Part shown: one piece after another, positions 25,382 to 35,700 of the stretch
Layout of the letters: each line of letters begins with the position of its first letter
How positions within the stretch are numbered: position 1 is the first letter of the stretch
Assembly: GCA_963853835.1 (NCBI GenBank)
Contig: OY970822.1
Span: 88,579,135 to 88,643,134 of the forward strand
Direction of reading: 5' to 3'
From: Calendula officinalis
Taxonomy: Eukaryota > Streptophyta > Magnoliopsida > Asterales > Asteraceae
DNA: 64,000 nucleotides
Notes under the pieces: generated by a model
The model's input: only the letters and a program-made list of their open reading frames with translations
Database searches by the model: none
Told to the model about the DNA's origin: nothing
Translations under genes and position numbers: made by a program

Positions 25382-27324
25382 ACTCTTCCCTCCTTAAAGA
25401 GGATTCCGTCCCCGGAATCCCACAACAATATTCAATTAGCACGTATTTATCACAGAAAGTTTACGACACTATTCCAATCACTTTCACGTATACATGCTCA
25501 AATAAAATTTCATTCAATTTGTCATACACTTCATAGTATATTTAGCACTTCCAACTTTTCATATAATGTTCCCGCAAAACATTGTCATTTCAATTAACAA
25601 TCTATTCATTTCTGTAGTCTACACTTACTCCAATTAGTCTCATTACTCATATAGCATTTACCATTCATAACAAATTAGCATTTTCCATGCCATAACAGTT
25701 AATCAACTAGCATAAGTTACAACATCATTTCCTTACACAAGGTCACACACTTACTTCAATTCTCAAATACCTACTCGTTTCATTCTTTATTCTAACGAAA
25801 ATTACAATCATGCACAGTTTTACTCGTTAAACGACCCATAATTTTAAGAATTTCCAATAAAATTCCCAGTCTTAATCAATTAAATTTTTTTTTCTCTCAA
25901 AAATACTCTTTCATAACATAAAGTCACATCAATTTTGAACTCATACTAGTCAAAATCAAATCTTAAGCACACTTACTCCATTTTGCACATTTTGACCCAA
26001 GCGGGTCAACATACCATAATCAATTCAAGACTATAAGTTAGCATTTCAAGCATGTTAAGATGCATATAACAACTCTCATACGATCAACTTATTGAACTAC
26101 AAAAATGTCAAACAAGTATCAAGTCAAAAGTTGAATTTCACCAATTTGATACATAATAGACAAACGGGTCAAAACTTACGATTTAATTCGGACATATTCT
26201 ATTTCGAGGTTAACTATTACATAAACTCACAAGTAACATATAAAGATCTTTAAGGTCAAGTCATGAACCACAAAATGCACTTTAGTCCAATTTTAGCATA
26301 CTAGGTCCAAATCAAGCAATTCTTCATAACACTATCAAGTCCTTAATTAACAATACTTCTAACAATCATGTATTATTCCATGCTTAATTGGCCCTATTAC
26401 ACGGGGAACACAATTTCATAAAGTCAAGTTGCACGTTATGACAAAACTAGTCACAGTTTTCACAATTCAAGTCTACCCCACATATCTCATTACAATCATG
26501 GCAATACAAATAGCAACAACTTTTATACCCAATTAGTCATACCTATGACCTAACAGATCAAAACAAGTTTTATTATCCAAAAATTGTTCTTATTACTTCC
26601 AAAACATGTCAAGCTACTCACCAAATCGACTCATGCAATTATCAATAATTATTATCATGATCAAGATCTAACAACTAAAAGCATTCAATCCAGTCTTGAC
26701 ACTAATCACCTTAAACGTTTCAACATTGAGAAATTTTATCATAACGATTTCAAACATACAGTTCACAGTTCATTAACATGTCAAACTCATGTGATGACTA
26801 ATAAGCATTTTCAGTTACATGTCAACTTTTACTTAGACTTCAAGTCAATCAATCACAATTCAACTAGTCCTTAACTCTTACCCATTAACATCCAAATAGT
26901 AAGGTGATTTCATCAGTTCAATTCGCAATTAAGCATAAACAACTTCTATCATGATATTTGATCTAGAAACATAACTCTTAAGACATAAAACCTCAAAATC
27001 TCAATTCAACAGCTTTTATTACAATCAATAAAACATCATCATCGCCTTAAGCACTTTAAAAATCATCAATTTAAGCTATGATCAATTTTTTATTAACATA
27101 AATCATTTCTATACAATCATTTAAATCTAAACACTAGATTTAAGTATAAATCACATTTCCAAACTCTTCTCAAATAATATTTAAATATCTCAGTTTTACT
27201 AATTTTAACCCCATAGTTAAAATACATTTAAATATAATTAAATCAATTAATTTATATAAAACAATAAACAATTAAATTACTTACCGAAAGTAATAAAATT
27301 CTAGGCCAGTTTTAGGATGTTACA
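25382..27324 (-). mobile_element. Truncated internal region 3 joined to an LTR tail
   Basis: The copy follows internal regions 1 and 2 until CTTCTCAAATAAT (about 27177) and then jumps to the last about 146 bases of the LTR. The junction shares TAAT between both parents, a 4-base microhomology. About 940 bases of internal region, including the primer-binding site, and about 2.8 kb of LTR are missing. In element orientation this removed most of the 5' LTR. Confidence 0.85.
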
Positions 27325-28042
27325 TGGGACCCATTATCCACTAACCATTCAGTTAATCTAATTTAACTATCATTATAATCTTTTACATCAAAAAATGTGA
27401 AACCCAAAGTGTAATACCTATTTTAAAGAGTTAATTCACATAATAGTTATGAAGTTTCAAAATTGTTTCATCTAGGTAACTCAAAGTTTACTTTCATTCT
27501 ATAATAGTAACCAAGTTTCAAAAGTGTTCCAATTATTTGTATTTAACCTTTGATTACAGGTTATCAACTCATTTTAATTTAATTTATATAAAAATGTCAT
27601 TAATAATAAAAAAGAACTAATTTATTAATTTAATTTAATTGTTTATTCATTAAATTAAATTAAATTAATAAATTAATTTAATTTATTAATGACTTTTATA
27701 AACAATAAATCAATTAAATTTGTATACGCAAAACTATGTAAACATTACGCTTCTTTCGATTGCATGTATTCGTTTTGGAATCATCATGAAATATTTAATC
27801 ATCAGAAAAAAAAAATTAAAACACCAACTCGTTAACGTGAAGGACCACTATCAAATACAGTGTTTAAGTGTTAGCTGCAATCAATAAAACACATACCAAA
27901 TTGTAATTCAAGAACAACCAAGGTTAGTTATCATAGCAATAAATCAATTAAATTAATAAATTAGTTCTTTTTATTATTAATGATTTTTTTATATAAATTA
28001 AATTAAAAATAAGTTGGTAACCTGTAATTAAAGGTTTAAATA

Positions 28043-28167
28043 CATATGATTGGAACATGTTTGAAACTTTATTACTATTATATAATAAAAAGTTTTGTTA
28101 ATGATACATATGATTGGAACATGTTTGAAACTTTATTACTATTATATAATAAAAAGTTTTGTTAATG
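28043..28167. repeat. 61-62-bp tandem duplication
   Basis: Two adjacent copies of a segment beginning ACATATGATTGGAACATG and ending AAAGTTTTGTTAATG, apparently identical, within the right arm of the MULE-like element. A recent local duplication. Confidence 0.85.
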
Positions 28168-28303
28168 CCAGTACTTAGGGCTGTCACTAACATGCATAAA
28201 ACCTTGTACATTGATTAAAAAAATAATATTCTTAAAATTCAGGGGTTGTCTTTTGTTATTTTGTCTTCTTAATGACAGTCCTAAGGGCTGTCATTATCAT
28301 TTT
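28163..28303. mobile_element. Nested small MITE with CCTAAGGGCTGTCA ends
   Basis: Both ends carry a TTAGGGCTGTCA / TCCTAAGGGCTGTCA motif related to the MITE at 1420-1581. The left end is degraded. Confidence 0.45.
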
Positions 28304-28488
28304 CCTATAATAAAAGTAAATTTTAAGTGACTTAAATGAGACACTAGTATAAAATTTCATTAATATTACGTGAAATTAACTCCATTTTAAATCGGAGGAA
28401 GTAGTAATTATCCTCTTTAACTATTTAGATCAAATGATAAGACTTCAATAGAGGGACCGTGTTTCGAAATCGATTAAAAGGTCACAAT

Positions 28489-29033
28489 TAAGGGTGAGCA
28501 TAACAGGGCACCCGCCGGTTTTGGCCGGAACCGGAACCGGAACCTCTTGTACCGGTTCCTCAATTTTCGGAACCGGAACCGGAACCTCCGGTTCCGGTGC
28601 CGGTTCCGGTTACCCTGTCTCTAAAATCGTAAAATAAAAATAAGATGCAAAACTTAAATATTAATCATTTTTTATCATTTTATCTATTAATCTTTGAATA
28701 ATCATAGATTCCAACCACTTAAACATATGATTATCTATTTATTGTATTGTTAAAACACTATATTCAGACTAATTATTGACTAAACTTATTCAAAATTACA
28801 CATAATTTATCATATTGTTAAATTTGGACATTAAATTTCTCAAATATATAATATTTTAACAAAAATAAACCGAATAATCGTCGGTTCCGGTTATCCACCG
28901 GTTACCGGTTCCTAAATTTTGAGAATCGGAACCGGAACCTCTTAGGACGGTTCCATAATTTTAGAAACCGGAACCGGCGATTCTAAAGCGGTTCCGATTC
29001 CAATTCCAATTGCCCGCTTTTTCTGCTCACCTA
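28489..29033. mobile_element. hAT-type non-autonomous element just upstream of TMCO1
   Basis: Flanked by a perfect 8-bp duplication GTCACAAT (28481-28488 and 29034-29041). Ends TAAGGGTGAGCA and TGCTCACCTA are inverted, the usual hAT signature. Subterminal regions hold many GGAACCGGAACC / CGGTTCC words in both orientations, probably former transposase-binding repeats. The centre is AT-rich and non-coding. Confidence 0.85.
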
Positions 29034-29096
29034 GTCACAATACTCTCAACACAAACTCTCACTTCCACTTTTTCACCTCAATCATTCAGTCAAACA

Positions 29097-29678
29097 ATGG
29101 CATCTCTCTTCTCCACTTTCAAGTACTCCGACGGCTTAACTGTCGTCGGAATCTCCTTCTGCACCGCCGTCGTTTGTGAAGCCATCTCATGGATCTTGAT
29201 CTATCGCACCACATCTTACAAATCACTCAAATCTTCCATCGATAGAGCTTCAAAAAAACTCGAAACAATGAAAACCGATTCAACTGTCACGGCAGCCGCA
29301 TCCAAAAAGTCCAAAACCAAAAAGATAGATCGCGTCGAATCTTCGTTGAAAGAATCAAGCAGAGATTTATCTCTATTTAAGTTGAAATCTGGTGGCGTTG
29401 TTGCCCTCGTTCTATTCGTGGTGTTCGGATTCCTGAACAATTTGTTTGAAGGTAAAGCGGTTGCGAAGTTGCCGTTTGTGCCGATACGGATTGTGCAGAA
29501 GATGAGTCACAGAGGATTGCAAGGAGACGATATGACGGATTGTTCGATGGCGTTTTTGTATTTTTTGTGTTCGATTAGTATTCGTACGAATTTGCAGAAG
29601 TTTTTAGGGTTTGCACCTCCACGTGGTGCTGCCGGAGCAAGTTTGTTTCAGATTCCTGATGCTGCGAAGACAAATTGA
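29097..29678 (+). CDS. TMCO1: TMCO1-like ER membrane protein (DUF106 / Get1-EMC3 family)
   Basis: Intronless 193-residue protein, close to the usual length of the family (human 188). It starts MASLFSTFKYSDGLTV. A first membrane segment (about 13-34, GISFCTAVVCEAISWILIY) is followed by a Lys/Ser-rich coiled-coil segment (about 35-95), a second membrane segment (GGVVALVLFVVFGFLNNLF, about 99-118) and a hydrophobic C-terminal region with a conserved CSMAFLYFLCSISIR stretch. Family members are ER proteins of the Oxa1 superfamily; TMCO1 has been described as a calcium-load-activated channel and as part of a translocon-associated insertase. The ATG at 29097 is chosen because the upstream in-frame extension has no ATG and runs into a transposon end. 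A probable poly-A region lies near 29740-29780. The short leader is squeezed between an hAT element and the start codon. Confidence 0.93.
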   Translation: MASLFSTFKYSDGLTVVGISFCTAVVCEAISWILIYRTTSYKSLKSSIDRASKKLETMKTDSTVTAAASKKSKTKKIDRVESSLKESSRDLSLFKLKSGGVVALVLFVVFGFLNNLFEGKAVAKLPFVPIRIVQKMSHRGLQGDDMTDCSMAFLYFLCSISIRTNLQKFLGFAPPRGAAGASLFQIPDAAKTN

Positions 29679-30290
29679 TGATGATTAATGAGTGAGTTAT
29701 AGATCTTATGCTAGTTTGTTTTTGTCATTGTATTTTAGTTTGATGAATCATAATTGTTAAAATCTGAGAGCAATAATTCAGATGATTTGTATTGATTTAC
29801 AGTTCGATTTGAGGATTTAAGAAACCTTTTAATTGTTAATCACATTATAAAGTTCTACGATTTTAATTCGAAGTCGATGTTCCAGATTTAATTATGTTAT
29901 AGTTAATATTAATTATCTATTTTAGTTGTTCAAAGATCTAGAACAATTCAATCTAGATTACAGTTATTTATAGTTAGTTAAATTAAGTAAGATAAACATA
30001 TTTAGAGATCAGGTTGATTTGTCATTGTGATTTCTTGGGAGTTGGAACACTCCAGATTCCAGATAGCTTGCTAATGAAGATTAATGTCATTTCATCACTA
30101 TCTAATTAGCTTATAGATTTTTCACTCACTTGTTAATGGCGTATCCAGACTTTATATCCACTAGTATTACAAAATCATAATCTGAAAATATATTACAGGG
30201 CGAATTGTAAGTATCTACTGTGTCTTTATAGTGTATCTGTCCATTTTATGTATCGGAAGTGCTGTTTGAGTTTGTTTCCTGTATTTGTAA
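29679..30290. other. 3' flank of TMCO1 and AT-rich intergenic DNA
   Basis: Probably includes the TMCO1 3'UTR in the first 100-150 bases (no perfect AATAAA; T-rich stretches near 29715-29750). No further gene is seen. Confidence 0.4.
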
Positions 30291-30296
30291 AGAGAA

Positions 30297-30432
30297 TTGA
30301 TATTCATACCTCAAAAATTACTTCTCATACCACAATGTACAAGAAATAAAAAAGAAATAAAACAGACTGTACAATATGTCAAAACATAAATTGTAGTATT
30401 AGAAGTAATTTGTGTGGTAGCGATATCAGCCC
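30297..30432. mobile_element. Small inverted-repeat MITE
   Basis: The left end (TTGATATTCATACCTCAAAAATTACTTCTCATACCAC, positions about 30297-30333) is an imperfect reverse complement of the right end near 30395-30432 (…AGAAGTAATTTGTGTGGTAGCGATATCAG). No clear target duplication. Confidence 0.5.
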
Positions 30433-31270
30433 TTATTTGTAAAACTTTTCTACAGTTTTTGAGGTCTTTTGTTGGGGTGATGACATTGCCGAAGCACCTG
30501 TTATCAGTAGTTGTTAAAAAAAAAAACTAATAGCATAGTTAACAAATTTAGAAGAAAAGTTATACCCACGAGACATCAGATTAAAATGCTAATCATAGTC
30601 ATTATGGTAGTACCAATACTCTGGCAGAAATTGTCCCAAACTTTTAAGTGTTGAAAGAGAAGGCTTAGATATGAGCAATAGTAATCATATTGCTTCCTAC
30701 TATTTGCTCCTACTTATTATTCCGTCCACTTAATATGATGATATGTGTAATTTACTAATTTTCTCTCATAATATTATTCTTTGATTTTGATACATATATT
30801 AATCTAATATAGACATCTGAACTGACACCATATTCCAAAGATGAGCAACGATATATTTTGCTCTGTTCTTTGTGTACATATCAAATGAGAAAAGTTAATG
30901 AAACGGATGTATCGTATGGAAGCTAAAACCCTTAGCTTGAGGGCTTGTGTTCGGCCAACCGACTCACAATCAAGAACACGGGTTCTTGTTTCAAACGAAA
31001 CGTTTTCTTATTTCAATAACTTGTCATCCAACAATGATTACAATGCTTTAAATAAAGATCCTAAATAGCTATTCGAAATAAACTAGGATAAGGAAACAAT
31101 TCAAATAAAGATAACTCCTAAAAAAGAAAAGATAACTCTAAGTTTGTTGGATGGTTGGATAGAACCGGAAGCTTCTAGATCCGTATCAGTTAATGACTAG
31201 TTTTTGCCCTTGAAATTGCTCATCTATACAAATTATAATGTTATCATTGTCCTGTTTTTTCCGTAAGAAA
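30433..31270. other. Intergenic DNA with a degenerate MITE remnant
   Basis: 30660-30860 resembles the small dispersed MITE seen at 44970-45140 (TTCCTACTATTTGCTCCTAC …). The rest shows no gene. The 3'UTR of the kinesin gene probably ends within 31270-31590. Confidence 0.4.
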
Positions 31271-31590
31271 ACACAGCTTATAACAAAGTAGCATACACAT
31301 CGATGCAAAAATCAATCATTAGTTTCCATTCACAATACACCCGACTTAATTGTTCATATATCCCTTACCCAACGAATATATGTACAAATCACACCATCAA
31401 GATTTACATTACAACCAAAAACTCACTGGCACTCAATAACAAACCCGAAAAGGGTAGAAAGAAAACCAAACTGATTTATACCCAAACCCAAACACTACCT
31501 CTCACTTTTATATATACAATTTGCAAACATATACTTACTTGCCATGTACAAATCCACATCTTAGAAGAAAGAAAGTCCTTTTAAGTGTCA

Positions 31591-32632
31591 TTAATTCTCT
31601 AACAGATTAATTTCAGGTCCTTGTAACCTTTTTAGCCTCTCTACAAGAATCCACATATTTGTAAGCTCGTTTTCGAGATACGTTTCACGTTGTTTTGATT
31701 CTTTGAGTATTTGTTGCAACTCGGATTCTTTTTTATATTTTTCAGAAAGTATAGCTTCATACCCCATTTCTCTCTCCTTGCTCAATGCAAGTTCTCGTTT
31801 TAACTCCGTTTGAGTTGGACTATTTTCGTCTTTTTTCTTGTTATTATTAGTGGTTTTTGGTCCGTTTTTCAAGTCAGCTGACAGATTGTCATTGTGGTTC
31901 ATTAGTTTTATGACTTCTTCAGTTAGTGCCTTGAGTTCAGTTGCAGCAGATGCAGCTAATTCTTTTGCATATATGCTCTCTTCTGCTAGGCTTTTGTTTT
32001 CAGCTTCTAACTGTTTGTTTGACTCTGTAAGGCTGGCTACTTTCTCTTTTAGTTGTTCAATTTCAACTTCCTGATTATAAGAAAATAGGTAAATATCAGA
32101 TATTTTAGTATTCAGCATTTTGCAAATAAGATCACACACACACACACACACACATATATGTATATGTATATGTATACATATAGTAAAAACTTTTTTAATT
32201 AATATCGGTAAATTAATAAACTCTCTAAAATAATAAATTTGTCCATTCCCGACTTGGGCCAATGTAAAAAATTGAAAAGTCGATAAAATAATAAGATAAT
32301 AATTTTTTGGGAGATCCCTTTATAATTTCCGGTCCGAAGAAAATCACAAATTAATAATCCATAGAAACAAAAAAATAAAATATTACACTCTATTGAAATA
32401 TGATTCAATAGTTGTATGTTTTCCTATGCATATGAACACATTAGTTACTAATTTACGTTGAGTCCCAAAGTTCGATGCAACGTAATTCTAAGAGGCACAG
32501 ACTAATTTGCTTTTTTGTTTAGTATGTACAATATAATTACTTAAAAACTCTTAAATTAATAATTATTAATTTGTCGATAAATTAATAACTCTCTAAATTA
32601 ATAAATTTGACATTATTAATTTGAAGAGTTTT

Positions 32633-32706
<74 letters not shown>

Positions 32707-35700
32707 ATGTGTGTGTGTGTGTGCGCGCGTGTTTGATCTTTTGTTTCTTAAACAGACATATGGTTGAAGACCAAACATGATACATAAAAAGTAGTCATGT
32801 GGAAACAAACCTGAGCTTGATGAAACACTATGTCACCACTATCATTTACTGTTGTGTTTTCTGTCTCCATGTAATTAATATTTCTTAAATCACGTGCATC
32901 TGAAAGTTGTTTCAAGGTTGTGATTGTTTCTTCTAGTCCTTTATATTCATTGTTCTGGAGGAATATATAAGAATTAAAATAGCTACAAATAAGAAATTTC
33001 AAGTGATAATATAATATTTATGTAAAAAAGATGTACCTTTTGATTTAACTGTTCTTGAATCACTTGATTATCTGTGGTTTGAGCCTGTAAAAGAAGATCA
33101 TTTAATTTACTCAACAAGGAACCAAATGGAAAAAATGAAAATGCTTAGGTCATTTAGTTGCAGAAAATTTTCTCTAATATTTCATCTCCATTTTTATAGA
33201 AAACGGGAAAAAATTATCTCTAGAAAACTATTGAAAATTTTAAAAACGTGTTCTAATGTTTTTATTTTAGAAAACAAGAGGTGTTTGCAAAATATTTTAT
33301 AAAAGTCGGTTTTCAAAAATTTAGTTATAAACTTGAAAAGTGGAATTTCTTTTTCAATGGATTTTTTCTCTTGAAAGTCAAATTTGCACAAGTTTTATGT
33401 TTTTTTGAGTTTTACTTGAAATTTAAACTAGACAAGTGCCACGTTTTCCTACCACTAAAGAACCCCTTATAAATTAAAACACACACACACACACACACTA
33501 CAATATATATGATATACCTCAAGCTCGATGAATTTTTCATTTAGTTGTGCTTGTAACATGGAAACAGACTGCATAAGGTGTAAAATTCAGTTTAAGTTAT
33601 TACACAAACAAGCAAAATGGAGACAATTTAGAAATTAAAATAAAATAGAACTCACTTGTGATTGTTCAACATTATCGACTTTGTGATTAGATAATATAAC
33701 AGAATTGGTAGCTTGTTCTTCCAGGACAGATATTTGTTTATTTGTCCATTTTATTTCATCATTCAATTTGCTCATTTCCAACTGTACTTTCTGAAAGTGA
33801 TTCTCATAAGAATATAATAAAGGTGACGTTATGGGCGTGTCAGGTCAAAATGGGTTCGGTTGACCAGGTCAACCGAACCCATTTTTTGTCCATTTCTTTA
33901 TATATGATTAATGTGTTAACTCTGATTACATAAACTACATTATTACAAGAGTAAATTACACAAGCCATCCCTGGGGTTTGTATAAAATTGTTGATTTCGT
34001 CCCTCGACCCTTTTTTTTACACGGGTAGTCCGTAGTTTTGTAGGTTGTAACATTAAGGGTCCCTAATTTGAAACTTGTAACATCAAACCACCTTAAACGG
34101 CCTTTTGTTTTTTGCTTTAGGGACCATTAGTGTTACAAGTTTCAAAATTAGGGATTATCGGCGTAACAAGAAAAAGTCAAGGGACAGAATCCATAACTTT
34201 ATACATACCACATGGACAATTTATGTAATTTACTCTTATTACAATAATAATCTACATCTTGGAATAATTCGATTTAAGATGTTATATACATGTTTAACCA
34301 ATTCTCCTTTTAGTTTTTTTATATATATATACCCGTTAAAGATTAAAACAAAAAACCATGAACCTTAATTAACTTGTTACCTTTATAGATTCTTTATTTC
34401 CGTCTTTTGCAGCCTCTTCTGATAACCGCTTTAAAGCAGTAAAATGGTTAGCCACCTGTACTGATAAAGTCCTTTGTTGCTCCCTCAGGAGGTCAATCTG
34501 GTCAACTGTTTCTAGGTCGGGCTGTTTATTACATAAGAAAAAAGCAATTGTTGTTTTAATAATATAATTTTTATGATCAATATTTAATACATTAATTAAT
34601 ATAATTAAGATTTGAAAGTGAAGGAAACTGTGTACCAAAGGATCTTCTTGTTGCAAGAAAACATCCGTATTATTTTCTCGAACTTGTTTGGCTTCTGATA
34701 AGAAGCCAACAGATGTAGATTCTGATGGTGAAGAATATGAATGTCTGGATTCAACAGGGAGAATATGGTAATTTGCAGGAGATGAAGGTGTGCTTGTAGA
34801 TTTTGATTTATCACTACCACTGGTCAAAGTCAAAGTCAAACCCCTAGAGCTATTATCTCGTTTCTAGTCAAAAGCAATACACAAGATTTAGGAAAATTAA
34901 GAGAGTTGAGAGCATGCATAAAAAACATGTTATTTAAAAGATTTGCATAAATTAATAGCAAGTAATAATGTCGTATATAAATATTTAACAGAAATTAACC
35001 ACTGACCCGTGGTTTTAACCAGTTTAGAAGTCCAGGTTTCTTAATCTTTTTATCTTCCTTAACTGCATTCTTAGTTTCTATGCTTCCATCAAGAGTATGC
35101 AACTGAATATTTTCATCATCCAAACTTAAATCACGCCTTCTTTGTGGGAGATATGCAAGCTGCCCATTTATGACATCATTTAAGTCAAATTCAAATTTTA
35201 TATATTTTATTTTTCAGTAAATTACATATATCGTCCTTCTGGTTTGTATGAATTTATGTAGTTCGTCCATTGACTTCTTTTATTGCACACATAATCCCTA
35301 ATTTTTAGTTACATCAACAATCCTCAATTTTGAAACTTATAACATCAACAACTCCTTTTTTGCTTTAGGGACTGTTGGTGATACAAGTTTCAAAATTAGG
35401 GACTATCCGTGTAATAAAAGAAGTCGAGGGACAAAATCCAAAATCTTAAGCAAACCTCATGGACGATTTATGTAATTTACTCTATTTTTTGAAAGATTTA
35501 GAATATATACACCAGTTGTTTGACTTGTTGACCAAAATGTTATATCACAATTTTAAAGACTCGTTAAAGGTAAGTTTATATGTAAAAATCCGATTACCTC
35601 ATCTTCCCCAAAGGAATATCTTCTTCTTGGAGTAGGATTTTGAGGAAATTTGGACAAATTTGAAGATTTGGTGGAAACTAAAATCAATTTTGTCAGATTT

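Larger units (their letters stand above)
11078..27324 (-). mobile_element. Tandem array of a non-coding LTR retrotransposon (LARD-like)
   Basis: A 5.68-kb unit is repeated about 2.9 times in the order LTR (11078-14016), internal (14017-16762), LTR (16763-19699), internal (19700-22445), LTR (22446-25381), partial internal (25382-27178), last about 146 bases of an LTR (27179-27324). One 5-bp duplication TGGGA brackets the whole (11073-11077 and 27325-27329). On the minus strand each LTR starts TGTAACATCC and ends GGTGTTACA, and is followed by ACTTGGTATCAGAGC, a primer-binding site for initiator tRNA-Met. A purine tract (AAGGAGGGAAGAGT) precedes each downstream LTR. No gag, protease, RT or integrase frame exists in any frame, so it is a large non-autonomous derivative. 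Confidence 0.92.
27428..28383. mobile_element. MULE-like element with long imperfect inverted repeats (956 bp)
   Basis: Ends GAGTTAATTCAC and GTGAAATTAACTCC are inverted and continue imperfectly for about 80-200 bases on each side. ATTTTAAA is duplicated on both flanks (27420-27427 and 28384-28391; 9 bases if one mismatch is allowed). It sits inside the Stowaway MITE copy C. Its right arm contains a tandem duplication and a nested small MITE. No transposase. Confidence 0.7.
10873..28401. mobile_element. Stowaway-like MITE, copy C, split by two later insertions
   Basis: The left part (10873-11077) aligns with copies A and B and is preceded by TA. The sequence resumes at 27325 in register, after the LTR array and one copy of its 5-bp duplication, and runs to 27427. 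It is then interrupted by a MULE-like element and closes with ATCGGAGGAAG up to 28401, followed by TA. Joined, the three pieces give roughly 320 bp, the family length. This dates the array and the MULE as younger than the MITE. Confidence 0.8.

Noticed and set aside
29010..29096. N-terminal extension of the TMCO1 frame
   Set aside because: No ATG is present in the extension and it begins inside the hAT element; the ATG at 29097 gives the normal family length.
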